Below are positions 29,117-36,494 of a DNA stretch of 64,000 nucleotides, piece after piece (the stretch's first letter is position 1; every line of letters starts with the position of its first letter). Origin of the DNA: Geobacillus sp. 46C-IIa (lineage in GTDB: Bacteria; Bacillota; Bacilli; Bacillales; Anoxybacillaceae); the NCBI RefSeq assembly GCF_014679505.1, contig NZ_CP061474.1, positions 650,001-714,000 of the forward strand, in the 5' to 3' direction. The position numbers were made by a program, and so were the translations under genes. A model generated the notes under the pieces. That model saw only the letters and a program-made list of their open reading frames with translations, was not told where the DNA came from and did no database searches.

Positions 29117-29136
29117 AAATAGCGGGGGGATACATA

Positions 29137-30342
29137 ATGTCTTGGAAATGGAAGTGGATGGCCGTGTTCACGGCCGCGGCGTTGGCGCTTGCCGCATGCG
29201 GCCAAAGCGAACAGACGGCGGGGACAGAAAAAGAAAACAGCAATCAAACGGCCGTAGAGAAACAAGAAGAGTCGAAAACGGAGACGAAAACGGAAGAAGA
29301 AAGCGAACAGGCGGAAGTGGATTACGCCGGTGCGTTCAGCGAAGCATTGGCGGAGCTTGAGAAAGCGAAGCAAGGCGGGGCGGTTGACTTCGGCAAGGTG
29401 GAGAGCATCTACAAAGAAAAGCTGCAGCCGCTTGTGCAAAAACGCGACGCGGAATTTGAAGATACGCTTGACCAACATATTACCAACGCACTGACGGCCG
29501 GAAAAGACGGGTCGCTTGAGCCGATGGTCGTCAAGCAAATTTTTGATAAGCTGATGCAAAAAGTGTTTTACACGACGATCAAACACGAGTTTACCGAAGC
29601 GGAAGAACATTGGGCCAATAAAGAGGAAGTGAAGGAAGAGATCGAGGAAGCAAAAGCATTTTACGCGATTTTGCAGCCGACGGTGGAAAAGCGCGATGCG
29701 GCTTATGGAACGAAGTTAGTTGACGCGATCAGCGGCGCGTTCGCGCAAATGGAGCAAGCGGTCCAAAACGACGATGCGCTGGCATTCGCCCTCGGCAAGC
29801 AAGTCGTCGATAAAACGTTGATGAAAACATTCTACTTAGCGAGCGGAGCGCTGCCGCACGGCTACGCGGCAAAGGCAGCGGCTGCGGCGAAAGAAAGTGA
29901 CGAAGAGGCAAAAGTGAAGCAGGCGGAAGGCTGGGCGTTTTATCAGTCCGTCTATCCATATATGAAACGGCATGCGGCCGAGGAAGCCGACTATATTTTG
30001 AAACAGTTCGACTTGCAGACGGACGTCAAAACGCTCGATCCGAAAGCAGTGAACCGTGCGTTCGTGCGCGGATGGGCGAAAGTGGCCCTTCACGAATATG
30101 AAGAAAGCCAAGAAAATTGGGGGCAAGACAAGTCGGTGATCACCGCTTTAGAAGGTGCGCTTTTTATTAACATGATGGAAAATGATATCAAAACGTTGCT
30201 CGGCAATGAGGCCTATAACACCTTGAACGACCAGGCGACACGCTACTTAGAAGCGGCGAAGGCGAAAAATAAAGCCGAGGGCGACAAATGGCTGCCGCAA
30301 ATTGAAGCCGCGCTGCAGCAAGTGATTGAAAAGGCGAAATAA
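29137..30342 (+). CDS. Iron-regulated lipoprotein with three internal helical repeats, function unknown
   Basis: A 401-residue surface lipoprotein: hydrophobic signal, lipobox L-A-A-C with Cys21, then a Glu/Lys/Thr-rich linker to about residue 60. The rest is helical and built of three repeats (about 85-155, 168-236, 258-330). Landmarks are LQPLVQKRDAEF, LQPTVEKRDAAY and VYPYMKRHAAEE, each followed about 35 residues later by a motif like VVDKTLMKTFYLAS. I do not recognise a named family. A related domain seems to occur in the membrane-anchored protein at 34731, which precedes an FTR1 iron permease. The Fur-controlled promoter suggests an iron-binding or iron-delivery role; that is inference. 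The ATG at 29101 lies inside a Fur box; the ATG at 29137 has AGCGGGGGGA before it. Confidence 0.8.
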   Translation: MSWKWKWMAVFTAAALALAACGQSEQTAGTEKENSNQTAVEKQEESKTETKTEEESEQAEVDYAGAFSEALAELEKAKQGGAVDFGKVESIYKEKLQPLVQKRDAEFEDTLDQHITNALTAGKDGSLEPMVVKQIFDKLMQKVFYTTIKHEFTEAEEHWANKEEVKEEIEEAKAFYAILQPTVEKRDAAYGTKLVDAISGAFAQMEQAVQNDDALAFALGKQVVDKTLMKTFYLASGALPHGYAAKAAAAAKESDEEAKVKQAEGWAFYQSVYPYMKRHAAEEADYILKQFDLQTDVKTLDPKAVNRAFVRGWAKVALHEYEESQENWGQDKSVITALEGALFINMMENDIKTLLGNEAYNTLNDQATRYLEAAKAKNKAEGDKWLPQIEAALQQVIEKAK

Positions 30343-30350
30343 TCGCCGAC

Positions 30351-30377
30351 AAGGGTGTCCGCAGGGCGCCCTTTTTT
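30351..30377 (+). terminator. Terminator of the iron-regulated lipoprotein gene
   Basis: The stem AAGGGTGTC / GGCGCCCTT with G-T pairs is followed by six T. Confidence 0.85.
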
Positions 30378-30552
30378 CGCAAGCGCCAGCCGCACTTGAT
30401 GGCGCCTGTGTCCTAAAACTAGTCTGCCCAGCTGGCTCAGCTGCCTGTCTAGATAGATGGAAACATTTAGTTTCCATCCGTGGCTCGCGACGTTCACCGG
30501 CCGCTATGATAAGATGCTAATAGACAGGGAATTTCATAATGGGGTGAAGCTT

Positions 30553-31497
30553 ATGAAAGTGGTTGTGACCGGGGGAGCGGGATTTATCGGCAGCCATCTC
30601 GCTGCCTATTTGAGCGGTCAAGGATACGAGGTGGCAGCCATTGATTGTTTTCATCCGTACTATCCCACCGAACGGAAAGAACGGCAGTTTCAGGCGCTTA
30701 CCGGCGGCCGGGTGCCGCTTGTCCGCTTGGACTTGCTTGATGGGGAACAGACAAAGCAGTGGTTTGCGCAGTTTCGTCCCGATGTCGTCTACCACTTGGC
30801 GGCGCTGCCGGGGGTGCCGTATTCGCTTGAGCAGCCACTCACCTATATTGACTACGATATTAAGGCAACGGTGAACGTCTTGGCGGCGGCCGGGGAAGCC
30901 GAGGCCCGCCACGTGTTGTTCGCTTCGTCCTCATCCGTGTATGGCGATCGCGGCAATGTGCCGCTTAAGGAAGAAATGGCTGATGGGCGCGTCGTTTCGC
31001 CGTATGCGGCCGCAAAATACGGGGCAGAGTCGTTTTGCCATGCATACGCTCACCTCCACGGCTACAAAATGACCATTTTTCGCTATTTTACTGTTTATGG
31101 TCCGTGGGGGCGGCCGGATATGGCCATCGGCGCGTTTCTCCGCCGGCTGATGAACGGCGAGGAGATCACGGTATATGGTTCTGGGACGGCGCGCGATTAT
31201 ACGTACATCGATGATATTGTCGCCGGCATGGTGGCGGCGCTTGGACGCAGCGGCAGCCAAAGCGAGGTGTTTAACTTGGGCGCAGGGACGCCGGTCACGA
31301 TGGAACAGCTGCTTGTCGAGCTGCGTAGGCATTTCCCGGATATGAAGGTCGTGCGTGCACCGGAACGGAAAGGCGATGTCAAAGCGACGTGGGCGGACAT
31401 TACGAAGGCGAAGCGGGCGTTTGGCTACGAGCCGAAGGTGCCGTTTTTCGAAGGATTGGCCCGGACGGTGGCGTGGGCGCGCGAACATGAGCGGTAA
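30553..31497 (+). CDS. NAD-dependent nucleotide-sugar epimerase/dehydratase
   Basis: A 314-residue extended SDR enzyme of the UDP-glucuronate/UDP-glucose 4-epimerase type. The NAD-binding Rossmann motif is VVVTGGAGFIGSHLAAYL, the catalytic Tyr-Lys pair is in SPYAAAKYGAESF, and the serine is in FASSSSVYGD. GTARDYTYIDDIVAGM is the usual substrate-side motif. Expected to interconvert a UDP-sugar in the cytoplasm. The site before the ATG (GGGGTGAAG) is modest. It is the first of four genes that overlap one another and probably supplies the sugar donor for the glycosyltransferase in this group. Confidence 0.88.
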   Translation: MKVVVTGGAGFIGSHLAAYLSGQGYEVAAIDCFHPYYPTERKERQFQALTGGRVPLVRLDLLDGEQTKQWFAQFRPDVVYHLAALPGVPYSLEQPLTYIDYDIKATVNVLAAAGEAEARHVLFASSSSVYGDRGNVPLKEEMADGRVVSPYAAAKYGAESFCHAYAHLHGYKMTIFRYFTVYGPWGRPDMAIGAFLRRLMNGEEITVYGSGTARDYTYIDDIVAGMVAALGRSGSQSEVFNLGAGTPVTMEQLLVELRRHFPDMKVVRAPERKGDVKATWADITKAKRAFGYEPKVPFFEGLARTVAWAREHER

Positions 31498-32419
31498 GCT
31501 GGCTGCCAAGGTGGTGTTGCGGACGGCCGGCGCGGCGCTGCTGTTCATTTTTGCCTGGCTGACGTACCGCTATTTTGACACCCGGCTGCTGCTTTGGCAT
31601 CTGGCCGAACTGGTCCGCCATCCAGCGGACCTAGCTGCGGCCGCTTTTGTGTATGGCATGTCATTTTGGCTGCGGGCGTGGGCGTGGAAGCAGTATGTCG
31701 GGAAACCGATTGCTTTCTCTGTCTATTGGCGCGCGGTGCTGCTCAGTTTGTTCATCAATCATCTTGTGCCTGTGAAAATCGGCGATGCGGCCCGCGTCGC
31801 TGTGCTCGCCCGCCAGCCTGGCATTTCGGCCGGCGCGGCGGGCGAGTCGGTCGCGGTCATGCGATTGTTGGACATGGCTGTGTTAGGCAGCTTCGCCGCC
31901 GTTGGGATGTATGTGTATATGCATCGGATTCCTGGTGTTCCGCTGTTGGCGGCGCTCGCTGCGGCCGGCCTCGTACTCGCTCTTGCCGTGTTCCGCCGCC
32001 CGCTCCGTATGGAACGGTTATGGCGGCGATGGCGGATGGCGTTTCGCGGCTGGCGCGGCGTGTTGATCGCGGCGGCGGTGGCGGCGAGCTGGCTGTGCGA
32101 GGCAGCGGTTATCGGGACGATCGCCCGGACAGCCGGCATGCCGCTTTCCTTTTGGCAGGCGGTATGGGTCAACAGTGCAACCGTCTCCGGTCAAATTGCC
32201 CAAATCGCTCCTGGCGGAGTAGGAACGTATGAGGCGGTAATGGCGTTTGCGTTAACTGCGCTGGGTGCGCCGGGGAGCGTGGCGTATACGGCGGCCGTGC
32301 TTACCCATGCGTTTAAATTTCTGTTTTCATATGCGGCCGGGGCTGTTGTGCTCGTGTTTTGGCGGTCCGACTGGCAGGCGGTGCGAAACGTATGGAGAAA
32401 GGAAAGGGAGAGGCGATGA
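31487..32419 (+). CDS. UPF0104 / lysylphosphatidylglycerol synthase TM-domain family membrane protein
   Basis: A 310-residue protein with about eight membrane helices. The motif NHLVPVKIGDAARVAVLARQ and the C-terminal AQIAPGGVGTYEAVMAFALT are hallmarks of the flippase-like UPF0104 (YbhN/AglD) family. The start codon overlaps the end of the epimerase gene by 11 bases, and its stop overlaps the next start. Members of this family often accompany polyprenol-linked glycosyltransferases, and a role in lipid or glycolipid translocation is suspected. No soluble synthase domain is attached. Confidence 0.85.
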   Translation: MSGKLAAKVVLRTAGAALLFIFAWLTYRYFDTRLLLWHLAELVRHPADLAAAAFVYGMSFWLRAWAWKQYVGKPIAFSVYWRAVLLSLFINHLVPVKIGDAARVAVLARQPGISAGAAGESVAVMRLLDMAVLGSFAAVGMYVYMHRIPGVPLLAALAAAGLVLALAVFRRPLRMERLWRRWRMAFRGWRGVLIAAAVAASWLCEAAVIGTIARTAGMPLSFWQAVWVNSATVSGQIAQIAPGGVGTYEAVMAFALTALGAPGSVAYTAAVLTHAFKFLFSYAAGAVVLVFWRSDWQAVRNVWRKERERR

Positions 32420-33915
32420 AAGAAGCATCACGGTTTGAAAAAGTCGCGGCGCGCTGCTGGAACTTGTTGAATGAAGGAAAACCGTTCACGCCGATTTTTG
32501 TCGCCGGAACGATGGCCATCTATCATGCTGCTGACCTCACTCAAGGTCATGCATCGGTTTGGCTGCTCGGCCTAGCGGTGGCGCTGCCGCTGTTTGTCGT
32601 CTACTATGTATACGATTACCCGCTGTTTTTGCGCAATTATTTATGGATTCCGTATATGGCATTTCTCATCATTTGGTCATTTGCTGATGTGATCTTGCTG
32701 CTTTTGGCGTCCGGGCTCTATTTTTTCTTTACTGTCTTTTTTTGGGGGACGCTGTATTACCATTTGCGCATCGGCACGTCATGGTGGAATTTCACCCGCT
32801 TTTGGAAGCTCGTGCTAAAAAATAGCGATTCAACGAGCGGCAACGCCCAGGAGCAGTTGCCGAAATGCTTCCTTCTTTTGTCTGTATGGGAATACGCTTG
32901 GCGGCAGATCGAACAAGGGGAGTCTTTGGCGCCGCTGTACAGCTCGTTTTGGCTGTTTGCCGCCGGGGTGTGGCTGTTCTCGTGGGTGTTGCACCGGTAT
33001 TTGTTCGATTGGAAACCGGATGTCATCCCGACGTATACTGACAACGTGCCCGTTCCGTCCGCGCCGGTCAATGATAAAGTATATGTCATCGTCATTGACG
33101 GCATGCGCAAAGATCGGTTTGAGGCGGCGAACGCCCCGTTTTTAAAACGGCTACGCGCGCATGGAACGGAATTTGCACAAATGGAAACTGTTTATCCGGC
33201 ACGTACGGTCGTCTGCTTTACTTCGATGTTCACTGGCACGTACCCGTTTGAGCACGGCATCCGGTCGAATATGGTATGGAAGCTTGGGGCGAAAGTCGAG
33301 ACGATTTTCGATTCACTCCGCAAAATCGGAAAAACAGGCCGCTTGCTCGGCATCGCCCATTTGGTTGATTCGTTCGGCGCCGATGTGGAAACGGTGACGG
33401 CCGTCATGCCGAACGACCTGGCCGACCGTTATATCATCGAGCGGGCGAAACGCATCGTCGAGGAACAAAACCCGGACTTGCTCGTCGTACAGTTGATCGC
33501 CACCGACCAAACCGGCCATAGCCGCGGTGTGCTGTATGACGAGTATATCGAAAAAATTGAAGAAGCCGACGCCTTGGTTGCAGAGTTTGTCGGCTGGCTT
33601 GAGAAACGCGGCGAGCTTGAGCGCGCGACATTGATCGTCTGCGCCGACCACGGCCAAGCGGATGGCATCGGTGGCCATGGCCATTTGGACGAAGGAGAAC
33701 GGTATGTGCCGTTTTTTATGTGCGGTCCGGCCATCGAACCGGGAAAGCGGGTCGACGAGAAAACAAGTCTTGTTTCGCTCGCGCCGACGATCGCCTATTT
33801 GCTTGGCGCGCCATACCCGAGCCATAGCCGCGGCCCGGTTTTAATCGAAGCGATGCGAAAGGAGGAGAGCGATGAAGAAGCAGCGCGTCATCGTTTTTTT
33901 GCCGGCGCACAATGA
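32416..33915 (+). CDS. Membrane-bound alkaline phosphatase-superfamily phosphodiesterase
   Basis: A 499-residue protein. The N-terminal third has about five membrane helices. From about residue 230 a type I phosphodiesterase/nucleotide pyrophosphatase domain follows: VIVIDGMRKDRFE (first metal Asp), YPARTVVCFTSMFTGTYP (candidate nucleophile Thr), IATDQTGHSRG, IVCADHGQADG, and GGHGHLDEGERYVPFF (metal His). All metal-site motifs are present, so it should be an active hydrolase or phospho-transferase, possibly on lipid-linked phosphodiesters. The ATG at 32416 follows AAGGGAGAG and overlaps the previous stop (ATGA). Its 3' end overlaps the glycosyltransferase gene by 44 bases, an unusually long overlap. 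Confidence 0.86.
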   Translation: MKEASRFEKVAARCWNLLNEGKPFTPIFVAGTMAIYHAADLTQGHASVWLLGLAVALPLFVVYYVYDYPLFLRNYLWIPYMAFLIIWSFADVILLLLASGLYFFFTVFFWGTLYYHLRIGTSWWNFTRFWKLVLKNSDSTSGNAQEQLPKCFLLLSVWEYAWRQIEQGESLAPLYSSFWLFAAGVWLFSWVLHRYLFDWKPDVIPTYTDNVPVPSAPVNDKVYVIVIDGMRKDRFEAANAPFLKRLRAHGTEFAQMETVYPARTVVCFTSMFTGTYPFEHGIRSNMVWKLGAKVETIFDSLRKIGKTGRLLGIAHLVDSFGADVETVTAVMPNDLADRYIIERAKRIVEEQNPDLLVVQLIATDQTGHSRGVLYDEYIEKIEEADALVAEFVGWLEKRGELERATLIVCADHGQADGIGGHGHLDEGERYVPFFMCGPAIEPGKRVDEKTSLVSLAPTIAYLLGAPYPSHSRGPVLIEAMRKEESDEEAARHRFFAGAQ

Positions 33916-34633
33916 GGAAGAAGCGATTGGGGACGTGATCCGCCGCATTCCGCGCCACTTTCACCCTGATGTTGAGGTAAGCGTCCTTGTCATTGACGAT
34001 GGGTCGACGGATCGGACGGCTGAAGTAGCAACAGAAGCGGGGGCCGATTACATTTGCCGCCTGCCGGAAAACCGCGGCCTCGGGGCGGCGGTGCGCCGCG
34101 GGTTTGAGGAATGCGTGCGCCGCGGCGCGGACGTCGGTGTCATGATTGATGCTGACAATGAATATCCACCGGAGCAAATTCCCGACATTTTGGCTCCCAT
34201 TTTTGCCGGTGAAGCTGATTATACGATGGGCTCGCGCTTTCTCGGCACGATTCGCGGCATGAAATGGCACCGCCGCCTCGGCAACTATGCGTTCACTTGG
34301 CTGCAGTCGCTGCTTCTTGGCCAGCGCCTTTACGACGGCCAGTCAGGCATGCGCGCCTTTTCACGCCAGGCGATGAAGGAGGCGGAAATTATCCATGATT
34401 ACAATTATGCCCAAGTGCTGACGCTCAATTTGGTGCGTAAAGGGTTTCGGCTGAAGGAAGTGCCGATCCGCTACCAAGTGCGGACGACCGGACGCTCGTT
34501 CATCAAATTCACTGCCTACATGACCGCCGTCATTCCGGCGATATGGAAAGAAATGCGCCGCCCGGTCGGCAAAGTCGCCATCGACCGCGATGCACATGTG
34601 CTTTCCCCAGAGCAGGCTCGGCACTGTTCATAA
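33872..34633 (+). CDS. Family 2 glycosyltransferase (polyprenyl-phosphate sugar synthase type)
   Basis: A 253-residue GT-A enzyme. FLPAHNEEEAIGDVI and VIDDGSTDRTAEVA form the nucleotide-sugar site, IDADNEYPPEQI holds the DxD metal motif, and YTMGSRFLGTIRG and GQSGMRAFSRQAM fit dolichol/undecaprenyl-phosphate mannosyl- or glucosyltransferase homologues. There is no clear C-terminal membrane helix, so it probably acts at the inner face of the membrane. The ATG follows AAAGGAGGAGAG. Last gene of the overlapping four-gene group; it would load a sugar onto undecaprenyl phosphate for use by a GT-C enzyme such as the one at 36495. Confidence 0.88.
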   Translation: MKKQRVIVFLPAHNEEEAIGDVIRRIPRHFHPDVEVSVLVIDDGSTDRTAEVATEAGADYICRLPENRGLGAAVRRGFEECVRRGADVGVMIDADNEYPPEQIPDILAPIFAGEADYTMGSRFLGTIRGMKWHRRLGNYAFTWLQSLLLGQRLYDGQSGMRAFSRQAMKEAEIIHDYNYAQVLTLNLVRKGFRLKEVPIRYQVRTTGRSFIKFTAYMTAVIPAIWKEMRRPVGKVAIDRDAHVLSPEQARHCS

Positions 34634-34674
34634 GGCGACTCCCCCTAGCTGCCAGCATGTTTTTGTAAACCGTA

Positions 34675-34703
34675 TTGACAAAGATGATGATAATCATTAT
34701 CAT
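34675..34703 (+). promoter_or_regulatory. Fur-controlled promoter of the FTR1 operon
   Basis: TTGACA at 34675-34680, 17-bp spacer, TATCAT at 34698-34703. A perfect Fur box, TGATAATCATTATCA, lies at 34688-34702, across the spacer and the -10. Confidence 0.92.
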
Positions 34704-34730
34704 TAATCTTGACAGGAGGGAGAGGAAAAA

Positions 34731-35492
34731 ATGAGAACGTTCCGCCTCTTTTTTTACATAGCAATGATCGTTATGATCCATCTCATCCCGCTTAAAGCGT
34801 TTGCCTACTCGTACGGAAATCCGAATGAAGAAGCGGTCGCCGAAGCTTACAAGCAGATGAAGGAAAAGCTGAACGAACAGCCGCCGAATTTTGCCGCCGC
34901 CAAGGAGATTTTTGGAACGGTAAAAGAAGAAATCGACATGCATATGGGATCAGAGCCGTCGGAAGCGGTGCTTGGAGCCATCGAAGACAAAGACCGCCAA
35001 GCGGTGACCGAGAATATGGAAAAAATTTTAGTGCTCAATGTCGCCCGCCGCTTAGACAATATTGAGAAAAACTTTGATCAGTACGATACGAGCAAGCGGC
35101 TGTTGGCGAAGGCGTTTGCGACGTATGAAGCGCTGTCGCCGGTCCTCCAAGGGAAAGACCCGGCGCTTGACAAACAGTTGCGCACGGAGTTTGACAACGC
35201 GCTGCAGTCGCTTGGCAACCCAGGGCTGTTCGGCGTCGGCGAGAAAAAATCGGACATCAATGCGTTTAAGCAAAGCAAAGAGACCATTTTAACCGCGCTA
35301 CAAAAGCAATTCAGTTTAAAAAGCTTAGAAGTTGGCCATTTTTCGGAAAGCGCGTCGGAAAAGCCGGATGAAGTGCGAAAAAAAGAATGGACGGATTTGT
35401 CAGAATCTAAAAACTGGATTCCTCTCATTGTCATCGTTGCGATTATCATTGGCGCTGTCTTGATTTATGTGCGGCGTCGGAAACGGACTTAG
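34731..35492 (+). CDS. Iron-regulated membrane-anchored extracytoplasmic protein, FTR1 partner
   Basis: A 253-residue protein with a signal peptide (cleavage likely after KAFA, residue 25), a helical external domain, and a C-terminal membrane anchor (about residues 229-246) ending in RRRKR. The domain includes SEAVLGAIEDKDRQAV, ILVLNVARRLDNIEKNF and AKAFATYEALSPVLQGKD. It parallels the repeat of the lipoprotein at 29137 in length and landmarks (AKAFYAILQPTVEKRD there). Only 26 bases separate it from the FTR1 permease gene. In many bacteria FTR1 proteins carry an external N-terminal domain; here it looks as though that domain is a separate gene. Likely captures iron outside the membrane for the permease. 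The ribosome site GGAGGGAGAGG is strong. Confidence 0.82.
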   Translation: MRTFRLFFYIAMIVMIHLIPLKAFAYSYGNPNEEAVAEAYKQMKEKLNEQPPNFAAAKEIFGTVKEEIDMHMGSEPSEAVLGAIEDKDRQAVTENMEKILVLNVARRLDNIEKNFDQYDTSKRLLAKAFATYEALSPVLQGKDPALDKQLRTEFDNALQSLGNPGLFGVGEKKSDINAFKQSKETILTALQKQFSLKSLEVGHFSESASEKPDEVRKKEWTDLSESKNWIPLIVIVAIIIGAVLIYVRRRKRT

Positions 35493-35518
35493 TCTACATG
35501 TGAAGGGGAGGCGGGGGC

Positions 35519-36448
35519 ATGGAAGTTCAAGCGCTGCTCATTACGTTTCGCGAAGCGCTCGAGGCGTTGCTTATTATCGGGATTATTACGTCGTATTTGA
35601 AACGGGTGAACCATCGCGAGTATACGAAATACGTATGGCTTGGCGCCGCCTTGGCGGTGGCCGCCAGCGTTGGTGTCGCCATTTTGTTTCAAGTCGTGTT
35701 CACCGGCTTCGCTGCGATGGCAAGTGAAATCTACTTGAAAATCGGCATTATGATCGTCTCAGCGCTGCTGTTGACGCAAATGGTGTTTTGGATGGCTGAA
35801 CATAGCCAGGACATAAAAAAAAGCGTCGAAGGGAAAATGGATCAGTTCATCACAGCCGGCAATGTCGTCGGGATGGTCGTCCATTCGTTTTTAGTCGTGT
35901 TGCGCGAAGGGGTGGAAACCGTCTTTTTCTTCGCCGCCATCACGCACGGCAACATCGGTGCGGCCATACAAGGCTGGGGGGCGGCGACAGGGATCGTCAT
36001 GGCCGTCTTGGTCAGCTATTTCTTCTTTAAAGGGACGATGCGCATCCCGCTCAAGACGTTTTTTAAGGTGACTGGCGCTTTTATCGTCCTAATTGCTGCC
36101 GGTCTGTTCGTGCAAGCCATTTCGATGATGCAAGATATTAACTTGATCGGCAGCGTCATGCCACATGTGTACGATTTGACTTGGCTGCTTCCGGAACACC
36201 CGATCGATTATGAGCATTATTTGCGCGACCACGGTGTCGCCCCCATCTTCTCCGGCGAAGTCGGCGTCTTTTTAAAAGCGCTGTTCGGCTACTCGTCGAT
36301 GCCGTCGCTTGAGGAAATGATCGCCTATATCGGCTACTTTGTCGTGATTTACTTGCTCGTGACGAGCCGCCAAGGCCAAAAGAACAGCAAAGACAAAGAG
36401 CACCCGTCGGCCGCGGCGCTTAAGGAAAAGACGAAAAGCATTATGTAA
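35519..36448 (+). CDS. FTR1 family high-affinity iron permease
   Basis: A 309-residue membrane protein with about seven helices. The two REXXE iron motifs of the FTR1/EfeU family are present: REALE at residues 11-15 and REGVE at residues 129-133. Ferric iron is moved across the membrane after binding to these glutamates. The protein is close to the normal length of EfeU. No EfeO-type (imelysin) or EfeB-type (Dyp peroxidase) gene is nearby; instead the anchored protein just upstream takes the accessory position. Controlled by the Fur promoter at 34675. A terminator follows the stop. Confidence 0.93.
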   Translation: MEVQALLITFREALEALLIIGIITSYLKRVNHREYTKYVWLGAALAVAASVGVAILFQVVFTGFAAMASEIYLKIGIMIVSALLLTQMVFWMAEHSQDIKKSVEGKMDQFITAGNVVGMVVHSFLVVLREGVETVFFFAAITHGNIGAAIQGWGAATGIVMAVLVSYFFFKGTMRIPLKTFFKVTGAFIVLIAAGLFVQAISMMQDINLIGSVMPHVYDLTWLLPEHPIDYEHYLRDHGVAPIFSGEVGVFLKALFGYSSMPSLEEMIAYIGYFVVIYLLVTSRQGQKNSKDKEHPSAAALKEKTKSIM

Positions 36449-36450
36449 AG

Positions 36451-36480
36451 ATACAAGGCGCTGCGCCTTGTATTTTTTCT
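36451..36480 (+). terminator. Terminator of the FTR1 operon
   Basis: A perfect 10-bp stem ATACAAGGCG / CGCCTTGTAT has a 3-base loop and is followed by TTTTT. The next gene starts 15 bases later, so it depends on readthrough or on an unseen promoter. Confidence 0.9.
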
Positions 36481-36494
36481 TTGGAGGGAATCTC

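Noticed and set aside
29101..29136. Start of the lipoprotein gene at ATG 29101
   Set aside because: The codon lies in a Fur box only about 10 bases after the -10 and has no ribosome site; the ATG at 29137 starts a proper lipoprotein signal.
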